Assembly: GCF_028554725.1 (NCBI RefSeq)
Contig: NC_071671.1
Location: 28,954,001-29,018,000 of the forward strand
Reading direction: 5' to 3'
DNA: 64,000 nt
Source: Zeugodacus cucurbitae
Lineage: Eukaryota; Arthropoda; Insecta; Diptera; Tephritidae
Made by a program: the position numbers and the translations under genes. Below, in pieces: positions 33,421 to 43,570 of the stretch. A model generated the notes under the pieces. It was given only the letters and a program-made list of their open reading frames with translations. It was not told the origin of the DNA and ran no database searches. Positions within the stretch are counted from its first letter, which is position 1. Each line of letters opens with the position of its first letter.

Positions 33421-34469
33421 GTGGATTTTTGGGTTGTTGCATTTGTACAACGCTTCCTTTTAGCACATTTGCATAGCTTCCTTGGATAAGACTATTCTTA
33501 TAAATATCAGGTTTCGAACTCTGGTCTGTTTTCGTTACGAGGGATATTCATCATTTGAATTCCCAGCGATAATTTTGATTTCAAGTCTTTATATACAGGG
33601 CAGCCTAGTTAGCAGTGTGATTTCCTCCACAATTACTGCATTTTTTATTTGTATCCTCTTTTTTAAGGGAACATTTTGATGTTGGGTGTAAATCACCACA
33701 TACCACACAAACACTGCATAGAGTGCAATAAGACTTGGTATGCCCATACTCTTGACAGTTGGTGCATTGTACCGGACCATTTCTTTTATGAGGTTCTTCA
33801 ACGGTAATTCTACGATTTAACAAATATTTTAAGTTGTATATTGGATGAGTTTCATTCCTTTTAATTGGGTTAGAGTTTGGCAGCAATTCGACTTTAAACA
33901 TTGGTTGTGGTACCTTATTTCTATTGAAGATATTTACCACATTTTTAATTCCAATTGTATATATATGAAAATTGTTTGTACCTACAACTTCACTTAGTTT
34001 ATCAACGAGTGCATTTGAGATCACGCAAATATATTGGCGGCGGCTTGGCATTCATCGTCGTCCAAACCATTGCTTAGTATGGCAAATCTGTTGCCATTTA
34101 AATTTCCAGGCTTATTTGTATTAACCGTGGCGGGTTGAAACTTTTTGGCATTAACCGCTGTCTTGATAGGACTTGATTTCCTTTTTATGTTGACGTAGCG
34201 GTCAATGCCAGTCTGTACAGATTGTACTTTTCTTTTTGGTACATGCTCACCTTTGCTGATACCTGCTTGGTTGATGTTGCCTGCTGATTTGTTGTTGCGT
34301 ACTTACTGTTGTTTTCTACTTCTGCTGATCCCTTCTGCTGCTCGGCTGAGCGCTTCGTTGGCTCATCTTTTTCACCGTTTGATTGTTTATTTGCGAGAGC
34401 AGATTTTGCAGGCTCAACAAAGCTGAAGTAGGCGTTCAAAGAATTGCTGTTGAGGCTGCGCAGCGCTCA
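33421..34469 (-). pseudogene. Jockey-type ORF1, copy 2, deleted and fused to endonuclease tail
   Basis: The N-terminal region is frameshifted (KSALANKQSNGEKDEPTKRS at 34439-34185). GNRFAILSNGLDDDE follows, then a break, then SNALVDKLSEVVGTNNFHI joined directly to GIKNVVNIFNRNKVPQPMFK, so most of the PRE_C2HC region is missing. Knuckles CTNCQEYGHTKSYC, CVVCGDLHPTSKC and CSNCGGNH are kept (33760-33605). At about 33421 the ORF1 tail (VVQMQQPKNPP) is joined to the end of the endonuclease (LSSDHSPVLIKL), removing roughly 0.75 kb relative to copy 1. Confidence 0.8.
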
Positions 34470-35277
34470 TGTTTGTTTTTTTATTTGTTTGTTTTGTTCA
34501 CTTTTATATGTTCTTTGTTATTTATTGTTATTTTAAACCGATTTGTTTTAGGTAAATTTTGTGTTTTAATTTTAATTTTCGCTTACACAATTTATTGGTT
34601 GTTTAATTGTTCTTTTGCTTTGCTTTTATTATTATTTGTTTATAAAAGTTTTCACTGAGCACATTAAACACGTCCGTACTCTTTGAAAGCTCAATCACTA
34701 AACGAAATAAACGAAAATAAATGATTTATTATTTAAGATAGCTTCAAAACCTTTATATAACTTTTTGAATTATTAGATTCTGACATTCCATTCAAAAGAT
34801 ATCATGAGTTAAAAATTTTGAAAAGCCGCTCGGCGGCTAACTATGCGTTGTAAAGTTGTAGGCGTCACTCGGGCACGGGGTTACGGGAAGGGGGTTAAGA
34901 TCACTCGCGCGGTCGGTTCCCTACTGAATGGTCGTGTGCGGAATTAAAATAAATTGTCGCTTGATAATAATATAATATAGAAATGAATTGCTGTTCGTTT
35001 GTCCCGCAAAAAAACGAGAACGGCCAAACCGATCTGGCTAATTTTAGTCTTGAAATATTCGTGGAAAGCCAGAAAAAGATTAGAAATTGAGTAAATATGG
35101 AAAAATTGCGAGGAAGATAATTTTGAATTGAAGAGAATTTTATTCGAGTTGATAAGAAAAATATAAAAAGATAAAACAAAAAAATAATATTTTGAAGGTT
35201 GTCATTGTTGCTTTGTTAAAATATGTTTGTTATTGTTCAATTGTATAAGGTTGTGTCGATAGCCCAAAACAATTTGT

Positions 35278-35468
35278 AACAAATAAGGAAAGGCTAAGTT
35301 CGGGTCCAACCGAACATTTTATACTCTCGCAATTTATTGATGTAATTTTATTAAGATAACACACAATTTGACCTATATATTCGGCATAAAGTCCAATAGA
35401 AAATCATCATATATAGTATATGAGGGCTGATGTAATTCCAGAACCAATTTCACTCATTTTCACCACCA
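35278..35468 (+). mobile_element. DINE-1/mini-me-like fragment, copy H
   Basis: Only the first ~190 bp of the family: AAATAAGGAAAGGCTAAG, hairpin GTTCGGGTCCAACCGAAC and TTTTATACTCTCGCAA, ending near CACTCATTTTCACCA. Inserted in the Helitron just before the helicase remnant. Confidence 0.75.
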
Positions 35469-35470
35469 AG

Positions 35471-36046
35471 ATTAACGGGAATAGGGGCAACTTGGCACCT
35501 GTTAGTAGGCAAACTAACTGCACATTTGGCCTTGAAAATACTCCTAAATTGCAAATGAACGAAACACCAGTCGGGAAAATCGCCAAAAATAGCGCTATAA
35601 CGAAGATTTTCCAAATATTCAAGAAGTCGCTGGAGGTACTGCACAGGACTTTAAAAGATCTTGATTGTCGATGTACATTTTTGGTGGAGCAAGGATTCTG
35701 TTAGCAGGTGATTTACGCCAGACTCTTCTAATTATTCCTCGATCAACTTATACTGCGGGCTAATTGCATGCCTAAAATCATTTAATTTGTGGCGATACAT
35801 AAAGAATCGCCAATTAACAACTAACATATGAGTGTTTTTGCAACAATATCAAATTGCGATTGTAGAAGCAGTTGGCAGTTGACACCTCGATGGATTAATA
35901 GCATTTCCAACAGATTTCTGTCACTTCATTGACTCGAAATATAAGTTTTCCTGAAATGAAACCTCAATATGATAACCATAAATAACTGATTGAATGGCCT
36001 ATATTGGTGGTAAAGAAAAGGATATCGACCTGACCTTAATGCGACA
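35471..36046 (+). pseudogene. Pif1-type helicase remnant of the Helitron
   Basis: Frameshifted helicase segments in order: TAHLALKI at about 35519, LQMNETPVGKIAKNSAITK at 35550-35605, KKSLEVLHRTLKDLDCR to 35672, then in another frame LAGDFRQTL at about 35705-35730 followed by IIPRST. Later pieces resemble LWRYIKN and LTTNMRVF (35795-35840), and near 35990 AYIGGKEKDID. The GDFRQTLP motif is diagnostic for the Pif1 helicase of Helitron Rep/Hel proteins. Stops and shifts make it non-functional. Confidence 0.68.
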
Positions 36047-36444
36047 ATTTGGAATTTCGGTCCAAGAGAGTTGCTACAAACCAGGATTTCGTAGTCAATT
36101 ATCCCAAACTATTGCTAGTACACTCACTTTGCAATTAAAAGTAGTGCGAGTTGTCATCATGCCCCGTAACATAAATCAACCTCGAGTAATCAATATCGTC
36201 GCTGAAGCCAAGATTGGACCAACTTAATTTAATGTATAACTTAGCCACAAAAACGTGTGGCCGGGTCTGCTAGTTAGTTAATAAACACTTTCTACAGAAA
36301 TGATCCTGTGAAGTCTTAGCTTTTCAGAGAGCAGAGTATTTCAACCAAAAGTCACCCATAATAGTTGAGAATTCGCAGAAATGAAACAGAAACGAAAGAA
36401 AAATAATGCGCAAGCATACAAACGTATATATGCGTTCTGTACTT

Positions 36445-36545
36445 TTTTTTTTTTTTTTTTTTTATTTATAAAAGCTTATACAAAGTTAATACTATATGTA
36501 TAACCTAAGGCATGCAGCGCTAGCTACAAAGGCTATCAGCTGTAA
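36445..36545 (-). mobile_element. 101-bp poly-A retro-insert with 11-bp target duplication
   Basis: GTTCTGTACTT occurs at 36434-36444 and again at 36546-36556. Between them are about 20 Ts, then TTTATAAAAGC..., that is, on the minus strand a short sequence ending TATAAATAAA and poly-A. This is the signature of a severely 5'-truncated LINE or SINE copy. The source family is not identified. Confidence 0.8.
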
Positions 36546-36573
36546 GTTCTGTACTTATTATATATATATACTA

Positions 36574-36714
36574 GGCAATTCACAATCTGGTGCAAATCTT
36601 GCATATTTGCAAATGTAAATGAGCGAGGCATATTGTTATTTTACACTAACAAAATATACAGCGAATTTGAAATTGCAAATATGCAAGACCATTTGCACCA
36701 GATTGTGAATTGCC
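36574..36714. mobile_element. 141-bp MITE with ~40-bp inverted ends
   Basis: GGCAATTCACAATCTGGTGC at the left is exactly inverted at the right end (36695-36714). The similarity continues through TGCATATTTGCAA. Flanked by CTA on both sides (36571-36573, 36715-36717), suggesting a 3-bp duplication as in PIF/Harbinger-type MITEs. Non-coding. Confidence 0.78.
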
Positions 36715-36888
36715 CTACTGTACTTATTAACTGCATTATTATATATTGAAACCTTGAAATTTATTCATTAAAATCACCACTCATAAGTCGTTTTATCCGT
36801 TGTAATAATGCGCAAGCATACGATCATACATATGCGTACACATGTGAATATGTCACCAACCAAAAATTTAAACATTGTTCTCCAAAAA

Positions 36889-36947
36889 CAAGAATTGCTC
36901 AAATAGCATAAGCATGGCAAGTGCTTTAAGTTCTCTGCTTTAAGTGC
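36889..36947 (+). repeat. Short dispersed repeat, also at 37571-37623
   Basis: AAGAATTGCTCAAATAGCAT and the following AAGCATGGCAA.TGCTTTAAG occur at both places in the same orientation. No coding sense found. Confidence 0.6.
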
Positions 36948-37458
36948 TGAACACAAAGACGACGACTCGACCCGACGTAGCGACGGCTCATCACAAATGT
37001 CGCTTTGAAGCCAGCGTCTTGAACATTTTGAGGACGGCAGCGATTTATCAAACAGCAATTTCATTGTTGCCGTACTAAAATCTTTCACTTCAATAAAATT
37101 TACATATTTAGTTTAAAGTGAAATTATTTGTATAAAAAATGTAAAAATGGTCGATTTATTTGTTTTAAATAATCGATTGTTATAATAAATGTTATATCAA
37201 AGCTATTTTACGTTTCTGCTAGCAAAATAACGTCATATTTGTTATAACTTTTAATAATTTCACATATTAGTGGCAACTACAGCTGCCCATTGTCGTCGCA
37301 AAAATTAGAAACATTTTTAATTTAGCGACAACGACAACTACAAGCCGGTTGTCGCGTAGTCGTGCTGTTGTCAAAAAATCTGTGTCCATAAAAACGCGAG
37401 TATTTTAATATTTGACAGATGTCGCTCATCGCTTGTCGTCTTCTATGTGTTGCGCACA

Positions 37459-37735
37459 TTACTCTCATTCATTCTCTCTCTCTCTCTCGCGTTATTTGTT
37501 CAACGCTATTCCCTCTCCACTGAAGAGTTAAACAATTATCGCAACCTTTTCCGAAGTCATATAAGAAGTACAAGAATTGCTCAAATAGCATAAGCATGGC
37601 AAATGCTTTAAGTTCTCTGCTTTACTCTCATTCACTCTCTCTCTCTATCTCGCGTTAATTGTTCAACGCTATTCCCTCTCCACTGAAGCGATAAACAATT
37701 ATCGCAACCTTTTCCGAAGTCGTATAAGAAGTATA
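37459..37735 (+). repeat. 163-bp tandem duplication
   Basis: TTACTCTCATTCA(T/C)TCTCTC starts at 37459 and 37622; both copies continue through CAACGCTATTCCCTCTCCAC and TTATCGCAACCTTTTCCGAA. The first copy carries the 37571-37623 repeat at its end, the second ends at about 37735. Contains CT-rich simple sequence. Confidence 0.75.
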
Positions 37736-37914
37736 AATTCAAAAATATAAACGATAATATGAGTTGACCTCTTCCCTGCGAACGTGCGACACTGATTACA
37801 AGTCTTAAAGCTCAGTTACCCATGCTTGACTCAACTCAGCTTCGAAAAATTTGGCTTGGAAAACTTAGATGCAGTTATACTTCACAAAACTTCAACTTCA
37901 GCTGTTATTATTAT

Positions 37915-38283
37915 TGTAACGCATTTCCAAAATAAATCGTTTACTCTAAAACTCTACCCTGAGTTCGATCACTGGATTGTCAAATAAAAGTCACTATTTA
38001 ATGGCTATACACTTATCTTTATTTCTAATTCAAAGGACTTAACACTTTATTACTCGTTATTCGAGTTTACAACTGCTTACTTATAACTTCTTGCACTTTA
38101 CTCGGCAACTCTCTAATTAGAACTGTGTGTTGCTGCCAGTCCGGCAGCCCTTATATACCCGATTGTTAGCAAGTTATCGTCACTCGAACATTCCGGCAAC
38201 TACGAATATCGATGTCTGGATAAATCTGGCAAGTTATATTTCATTGTTGATTCTAGTTTATTCTAGCGTACATGTCCGTCACA
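37915..38283 (-). repeat. 3' LTR of the gypsy-type element
   Basis: 369 bp, TGTAACGCATTTCC ... CATGTCCGTCACA on the plus strand (TG...CA). Not interrupted at the AAAGTCACTATTTAATGG site that is filled in the 5' LTR. The integrase frame ends about 30 bp inside it. Confidence 0.92.
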
Positions 38284-39555
38284 CTGCCCTCCACTAAAGT
38301 CTGATCGTCCCAATTAGACATACTTCCAGAACCAAATGTTGCAAGCCGTTCTAGATGAACCACCTTCATCTTATTCCTAGGTCTTCCAATGGTTTGTATA
38401 CGATACACTACATCATTGATCCGTTTAATAACCTGGTATGGTCCTTCCCAAATACATTGAAATTTAGGAGACAATCCTTTCTTCCGTTGTGGGTTATATA
38501 ACAATACCCAATCTCCTTCCACAAATCCTTTGGAGTTCATTGCCTTGTCGTATTTTGCCTTCATTTTATCACTCATGATTTGCGTCCGCTGTCTCACCAT
38601 AACATGATTTTCTCTCATTTCGTCTTCTAGAACACTGTTGGCTTCCCTAACATTCTTTCCACCATTTGAGTTTATTCCGAAATTTAAATCAATCGGTAAC
38701 CGAAGATGATGACCAAAGATTACCTTTGCTGGAGTCTGCCCCGTTGTTTCATGTATAGCAGACCGATAAGCCATCAGGAACAAAGCTATATGGGTATCCC
38801 ATTCCTTTTGGTACTTTCTTTAGATGTGCTTCCAAAGTTCGATTGAAACGTTCTACCATACCATTGGACTGTGGATTTAAGGCTGTTGTACGAGTTTTCC
38901 GTATACCCAATTTGTGGCACATTTCCTGGATTAGAGCTGATTCGAAATTCCTTCCTTGGTCAGAATGTAATTCTATTGGAACACCATACCGCGTTACCCA
39001 ATTATTGATGAATACATTCGCTACTGTTTCAGCTTCTTGATTAGGAATTGGGTATACTTCTGGCCATTTGCTGAAGTAATCCATAACTACCAGAACATAT
39101 TTGTTTCCCAATTTACTGGTGGGAAACGGACCGGCTACATTCATGGCAATTCGTTCAAATGGGGCACCCGAATTGTACTGCTTCATCTGGCCGTGACTCC
39201 TGGATTTCGGCCCTTTTGCTGTAATGCACTCAGCACAATTAGCAATCCACTCTGTGACTGATTGCCGACAACCAACCCAATATAATCTTTGCTTTAGTTT
39301 TTCCAAGGTTTTTGTGATTCCCATGTGCCATCCACTTGGGCCGTTATGTATCTCCTTGAGGACATCAGAAATTCTTACTTTTGGAACGATTATAAGAGCT
39401 CGGGAACTTTGTCCATCTTCGCTTTCCCATACTCGATGCACGCAGCCAGATACCAACTTTAAACTGTTCCACTGGGCCCAATATGCCTTTGCAACTGGAC
39501 TCTCTGCAGCTATTTCTTCTCTCGTTGGACGCTTGTTCAGCTCCACTCCATGCAT
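38253..39555 (-). pseudogene. Gypsy-type integrase, frameshifted, first catalytic Asp changed
   Basis: The zinc-binding region is H-x3..H-x..C-x2-C (HNGPSGWHMGITKTLEKLKQ ... ANCAEC). Core: IAMNVAGPFP where Asp is expected in place of Asn, HSDQGRNFES with the second Asp, and PQSNGMVERFNRTLE with the Glu. After LKKVPK near 38812 the frame shifts by one base. The sequence then continues as FLMAYRSAIHETTGQTPAKV and a C-terminal module with GDWVLLYNP and WEGPYQVIKRINDVVYRIQ (GPY/F type), ending at 38253 in the LTR. The Asp-to-Asn change and the 1-nt indel are each expected to abolish integration. Confidence 0.88.
38284..38295 (-). promoter_or_regulatory. Polypurine tract
   Basis: On the minus strand AGTGGAGGGCAG lies immediately before the 3' LTR, in the position used for plus-strand DNA priming. 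Confidence 0.75.
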
Positions 39556-39559
39556 TACC

Positions 39560-39795
39560 AGTTACAAATCTGGATCTTCTTGCTCACATTTTCGTAATTC
39601 CTTTGGAGTCTCTCAATCCACCGTGCCAACTGTCCTTCTGGATTCTTGAATTGCAGAAGTCATTTTAATGCTGCGTGATCTGTCCTTACTCGAAATCGCT
39701 GTCCATAAAGTTATGGAAATGTTTGATGCACTTCACCAATCCCAGTAATTCTCTTCGCGTTACGCAATAATTCTTCTCTGGCTTACTTATCGAGC
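39560..39795 (-). pseudogene. RNase H remnant of the gypsy-type element
   Basis: Readable pieces: YSSISKPEKNYCVTRRELLG, LVKCIKHFHN, then after a frame change YGQRFRVRTDHAALK, a stop, and LLQFKNPEGQLARWIERLQ. This is the C-terminal part of RNase H. The RT connection domain and the start of RNase H are missing, so there is a deletion between KVTTKG (RT end) and YSSISK. Confidence 0.75.
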
Positions 39796-40713
39796 TGTAC
39801 AAATGCCCTTCGTTGTCACTTTGTGTCCTAAATAGCTCACTTCCTTCTTGAACAGAGAACACTTCTTTGGGCTCAATTTTAAACGAGCGCTGGCTATGCG
39901 TTGAAAAACCTCTTCCAAGTTTTTGAGGTGCTCATCAAACTTTTTACCCAACACAATGATATCGTCAAGGTATACCAAACATGGCTTCCAGTGCAATCCT
40001 TTTAACACTTGATCCATAAGTCTCTCAAAAGTGGCTGGAGCGTTACATAACCCAAAAGGCATAACAGTAAATTGCCAAAGACAATCTCCAACGCTGAAAG
40101 CCGTCTTTTCTTTGTCTTCTTCGTTTACTTCCACCTGCCAATAGCCACTTTTAAAATCGAGTGTTGAAAACCAATTCGAGCCTGACAGCGAGTCTAGAGT
40201 GTCATCTATCCTAGGTAATGGATAACTGTCTTTCTTCGTGACATCATTCAAATTTCTGTAGTCAACACATGATGGTTCAATTATGCCGCTATCGCTCATT
40301 TCACGTATGGTCTGGCTTACAATTTCACATTTGGCTAATGCAACGCTGCTAGGAGCCTGGCGGATTGGTCTTGCATCTCCGGTGTTGATGAAATGTTTCA
40401 AAATTTTGGTTCTACCTGGTTTGGATTCATCTTTATCAAATATGGTGGAGTATCTTAGAAGAAGTTGTTTGGGCTTCTTTTTATGGTCTACCTCTAGTTC
40501 CCCGGTCCAAACGTTAATCTCGTTTTTACCCCCAGGATTTCCTTCAAGATGTGTTTCGCAATTTATTACGGCCTCAATCTCCTGACATTGCCCTACTATA
40601 GCTCCTTTGGGGACTGTGACTGGTGAATTGCACTCATTAAGGACTCTTACTGGAACTCTTTTGTCTTGTCGTGTCATAGCCAGGGTTTTTCCTATAAGTA
40701 AGTTTGGTATAGA
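39787..40713 (-). pseudogene. Gypsy-type reverse transcriptase, internal deletion
   Basis: Contains RYSTIFDKDESKPGRTKILK, SDSGIIEPSC joined directly to VDYRNLN, YPLPRIDDTLDSLSGSNWFS, TLDFKSGYWQVEV, FTVMPFGLCNAPATFERLMD and the catalytic CLVYLDDIIVLG. About 20 residues expected between IIEPS and VDYR (the SPW...VKKKDGS region) are missing. It is in the same frame as the protease to the right and separated from it by one TAA at 40714-40716, so PR and RT were one ORF. Confidence 0.88.
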
Positions 40714-41205
40714 TTATTTTGCGCCTTCAACAACCCACAACGGGTCCGTCCCACAGTCTCCATCTACCTCTGCCCAAACAACGGCTTCTGATTTTGGTGG
40801 AATCTTCTGATTTTCTGTTACTAACACTTGTCTAACGTTGCATTTGTTATCATAACCAAACATAAGAGGCACTTCCATATTGGTATAAGTCATAATTCTC
40901 TTTTCCAAGTCTAGTTTGATCCCTTTATTAGCCAGAAAGTCTACTCCAATTATGACTTCATCGACGATATCTGCCACTATACAATTATGTAACACGGCTA
41001 TCTTTCCTATAACAATTTCGCACGTTACTTCCCCGAGAACTTGAGTGTCATCTCCAGTTGCAGTGCGTAATTTTGCCCCAGCTAGTGGTCTTACTTCCTT
41101 GTTGACCAGATCCGATCGAATTATGGAATGTGTTGCGCCCGTATCCACAGTCAGTATGCGCTTTCTTCCGTCCACACACCCATTAATGGTTAACGTTGTT
41201 CGCAT
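40714..41205 (-). pseudogene. Gypsy-type aspartic protease (pol N-terminus)
   Basis: Retropepsin-like: RILTVDTGATHSIIRSDL has the DTGA active site, and VDEVIIGVDFLANKGI is the second conserved segment (IIG.D). It ends at TAA (40714-40716) after WVVEGAK; the same frame continues into RT, so the stop looks like a point lesion in pol. The protease itself appears intact. Confidence 0.85.
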
Positions 41206-41289
41206 TTCTATTTATTTGAGAGACAGAGATTATAGGGCATTCGCTTGGGGGAGCCAGCACGCTCCCCTTTCGACTGGCTCGCTTTAGTT

Positions 41290-42421
41290 TAACGATTGGT
41301 TGAGAGTTGGTTGATCTTTTTCAGCTCTGCGTTTGCGTCCAACTAAATTATTGGATCGATTAGATCCCATATTGCAATTACGAGCAATATGACCACTCTT
41401 TCCGCAGTTGAAACACTTAACCACGCCATAATTTTTCTTAGGTGTTTCTCCAGCATTTTATGAATTTCTTCAAGAAATTTCTTTGTTCAGGCAGGCTTTT
41501 CTATTTCTACACGATGAGCTTTAAATGTTCTATGGCTCAGTAAGGAGGCAGTCTCGTGCGTTAGAGCAAATGATACTATTTCTGTCAGTCAAAATGAAAA
41601 GTCAATTTTGGGCATGCTATTGCGGCATAGCGCGTATTCTCGTCTCGTATACCATTAACGAAACTCTGTATTTTTATATCCTCTATGTACTCTGCCGACT
41701 TATGCGCATGGGCCAAGTGAGCTAGCCTTTCAATTTCCGTAGCAAATTCCTGCAAAGACTCACTAGTTTTCTGTTTCCTATTTTGCAGTTCTATTTGGAA
41801 AATTTGCCTCCTGTGCTCACTCCCATACCGCCTTTCTACAGCAGCCATCAACGCTTCGTAACTGCTTGACTCGCAATTGGGTATAGTTTGTAGAATTTCC
41901 GCAGCAGCCCCTTTTAAAGTCACGAACAATGCGGCAACTTTGTCTTCCGCATTCCATTTATTCGTATCTGCCGTCTTTTCAAATTGGAGTTTGAAAATCT
42001 GGAACGGAGTTGTGCCGTCAAATGATGGAGTGTTGACTTTGACAAGTCCTGTTGACACCACTGGTCGATTTAATTGTAGGTCACGGAAACGATCTTTTAG
42101 TTCTTCCACATCAGTCTTAATCTTGTCTTTCAATTCTTCCACATCAGTCTTGATCTTGTCTTGCTCTTCTGAAATTTCTGTTGACACTTCTGCTATTTGT
42201 GAAGTCACCTGTGATATACGGGCGTCCTGTTCCTTCAACTGTGCTGACGTCTGAGCTGACATTTGTGATGATAGCTCTGTTATTTGGTGGGACAACTTTG
42301 TTGTTAAGCTTGTCTCCATCTCCTTTATTTCTAATGACTGTGTCTGCAACTGTGACGACATCTGCGATGACATCTGGGACCCTGCAGACAAAATCATGTT
42401 CATGTCCATTACTCCTGACAT
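41290..42421 (-). pseudogene. Gypsy-type gag (coiled coil, capsid, CCHC knuckle), frameshifted
   Basis: ATG at 42421-42419. The N-terminal coiled coil is rich in Ser/Gln (QMSSQMSSQL, KLSHQITELSSQMSAQ) with a duplicated KIKTDVEELKD. Capsid part: VNTPSFDGTTPFQIFKLQFE, EDKVAALFVTLKGAAAEIL, AAVERRYGSEHRRQIFQIEL and SLQEFATEIERLAHLAHAHK. The frame stops at 41585. In another frame a nucleocapsid knuckle CFNCGKSGHIARNC follows at about 41420-41380. Lesions lie between 41585 and 41450. Fragments of this gag recur in the tandem units. Confidence 0.87.
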
Positions 42422-42600
42422 TACTCGATTCCTCTAACAGGGATTCAAAAACAAATTCGTCCACGTTGATGTTGTCTTCTTGCCTCTCGCAAACGGGCTT
42501 GTAAATCAGCTTTCAACCCATTCGTTGCTAAGCCTCGTTGTACCAACTCCTTTTTGAGTTGTGGTATCTTTAACCATTATCTCCTAAGGAATTTTATTTG

Positions 42601-42621
42601 TCAATCCCACTTCTGACACCA
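42601..42621 (-). promoter_or_regulatory. Primer binding site, tRNA-Leu type
   Basis: Two bases from the 5' LTR end, the minus strand reads TGGTGTCAGAAGTGGGATT, complementary to the 3' end of a tRNA-Leu (..CCCACTTCTGACACCA). Use of tRNA-Leu is known for some insect gypsy-type elements such as mdg3. Confidence 0.78.
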
Positions 42622-42623
42622 AT

Positions 42624-43468
42624 TGTAACGGATTTCCAAAATAAATCGTTTACTCTAAAACTCTGCCCTGAGTTCGATCACTGGATTGTCAAATAAAAGT
42701 CACTGTTCAAATAACATTGAACATGCATTCTTTTATGCCTTAGCAAATCCGAGGAGCTACATATAAAACATAAATTTGTATACATAAATAAACACATAAA
42801 CATATATGCATTAATATGCAACAAGCATACATTATATGTTGCACACATACATGCAACACACATACATTTATATGATGCACGCATGCATCTATATGCAACA
42901 CACATACATTTATATGAGGCACGCATGCATCTATATGCAACACGCATGCACTCAACTATTAATAAACAAACATATTTATATGTATGCACAAGATAACCTA
43001 TTGGTTATAAAAATACATTTGGACAATTGCATGTGTGCATTTGAAATAACCCCTTATCGTGCAACATATAAAATATACATATAGACATACACACATACAC
43101 ATATAATTAGTTTCTTAAGATATATTCAAAAATTGTATTTAAGCAGTGACAAAATGAAAATAAAACTAGAATGAAATAATTTCTCAAAGGCTAGACTATC
43201 ATTTATTTTCCCCCACCAGCGGTAAGAAATATTTGACACAGCTAGTCTTAATAGTCACTATATAATGGCTATCTTTATTTCTAATTCAAAGAACTTAACA
43301 CTTAGTTGTGTGTTGCTGCCAGTCCGGCAGCCCTTATATACCCTATTGTTAGCAAGTTATCGTCACTCGAACATTCTGGCAACTACGAATATCGATGTCT
43401 GGATAAATCTGGCAAGTTATCGATTTCATTGTTGATTCTAGTTTATTCTAGCATACATGTCCGTCACA
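42624..43468 (-). repeat. 5' LTR of the gypsy-type element, with insertion and deletion
   Basis: TGTAACGGATTTCC ... GTCCGTCACA. Interrupted at GTCAC by the solo-LTR-like insertion 42704-43253, and lacking about 75 bp (TATTACTCGTTATTCGAG... region) that are present in the other LTR copies. Confidence 0.88.
42704..43253 (+). mobile_element. Solo-LTR-like insertion (roo/BEL-like start) in the 5' LTR
   Basis: 550 bp beginning TGTTCAAATAACATTGAACA and ending GACACAGCTAGTCTTAATA, flanked by GTCAC on both sides (42699-42703, 43254-43258). The 5-bp duplication and TGTTCA...TGAACA start resemble roo-type BEL LTRs, but the 3' dinucleotide is TA, not CA, so the class is tentative. It contains AATAAA signals and a 42-bp tandem repeat (CATACATTTATATGA...ATGCAACACA). 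Confidence 0.6.
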
Positions 43469-43570
43469 TTATAGTTTCTGGGTAGAGTTGCCAGATGTGC
43501 AGATTTAGCTTTAAAATTAAGTTTTTTAAATTAAAATATCACCAAGATTGAAGATTTTAAAACTAGTATA

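Larger units (their letters stand above)
31281..34690 (-). mobile_element. Jockey-type LINE, copy 2 (minus), inside the Helitron
   Basis: Same family as copy 1. The poly-A tail appears as T13 at 31281-31293 next to TTTATT. The 5' leader at about 34470-34690 is AT-rich and precedes an ATG at about 34469 (MSAAQPQQQ). Compared with copy 1 it has a large deletion from the ORF1 tail into the endonuclease and another inside ORF1. I could not find a convincing target duplication; the 5' boundary is approximate. Confidence 0.8.
30899..36273 (+). mobile_element. Helitron with nested insertions
   Basis: Starts TCTATACTAATATTATAAAG at 30899 and ends CTAG at 36270-36273, inserted between A and T, with no target duplication. 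A 3' hairpin (GCCACA-AAAACG-TGTGGC, 36244-36261) lies 8 bases before CTAG. The 5' segment GGCTCCGAAACTACTGAACC and the later GGCCAAACCGATCTGGCTAA are typical of arthropod Helitrons. Two later insertions sit inside it: a jockey-type LINE (31281-34690, minus) and a mini-me-like fragment (35278-35468). Without them it is under 2 kb, so it has lost the Rep part, but it keeps helicase remnants. Confidence 0.83.
37915..43468 (-). mobile_element. Gypsy-type LTR retrotransposon, full length with both LTRs
   Basis: LTR-internal-LTR structure: 3' LTR 37915-38283, internal 38284-42623, 5' LTR 42624-43468 (enlarged by a solo-LTR-like insertion). Flanked by TTAT at 37911-37914 and 43469-43472, a 4-bp duplication usual for Ty3/gypsy elements. 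Gene order gag, protease, RT, RNase H, integrase is read right to left. No env-like ORF. Several lesions (listed under the genes) inactivate it. Confidence 0.92.

Noticed and set aside
36774..37088. 104-codon minus-strand ORF
   Set aside because: Overlaps a dispersed repeat and lacks recognisable motifs or splice context.
41877..42254. 125-codon plus-strand ORF, also at 48294 and 54021
   Set aside because: Exact antisense of the gag coiled coil; its repetition follows the tandem duplication.
42601..42621. Possible tRNA-Leu gene
   Set aside because: Only the 3' terminal ~18 bases of a tRNA are matched, antisense and next to an LTR: a primer binding site, not a gene.
42678..42989. Cys/Met-rich minus-strand ORF (MHTYKYVCLL...), also at 49113
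   Set aside because: Product of the 42-bp ATGCA-rich tandem repeat in the solo-LTR-like insertion; low complexity and no start context.
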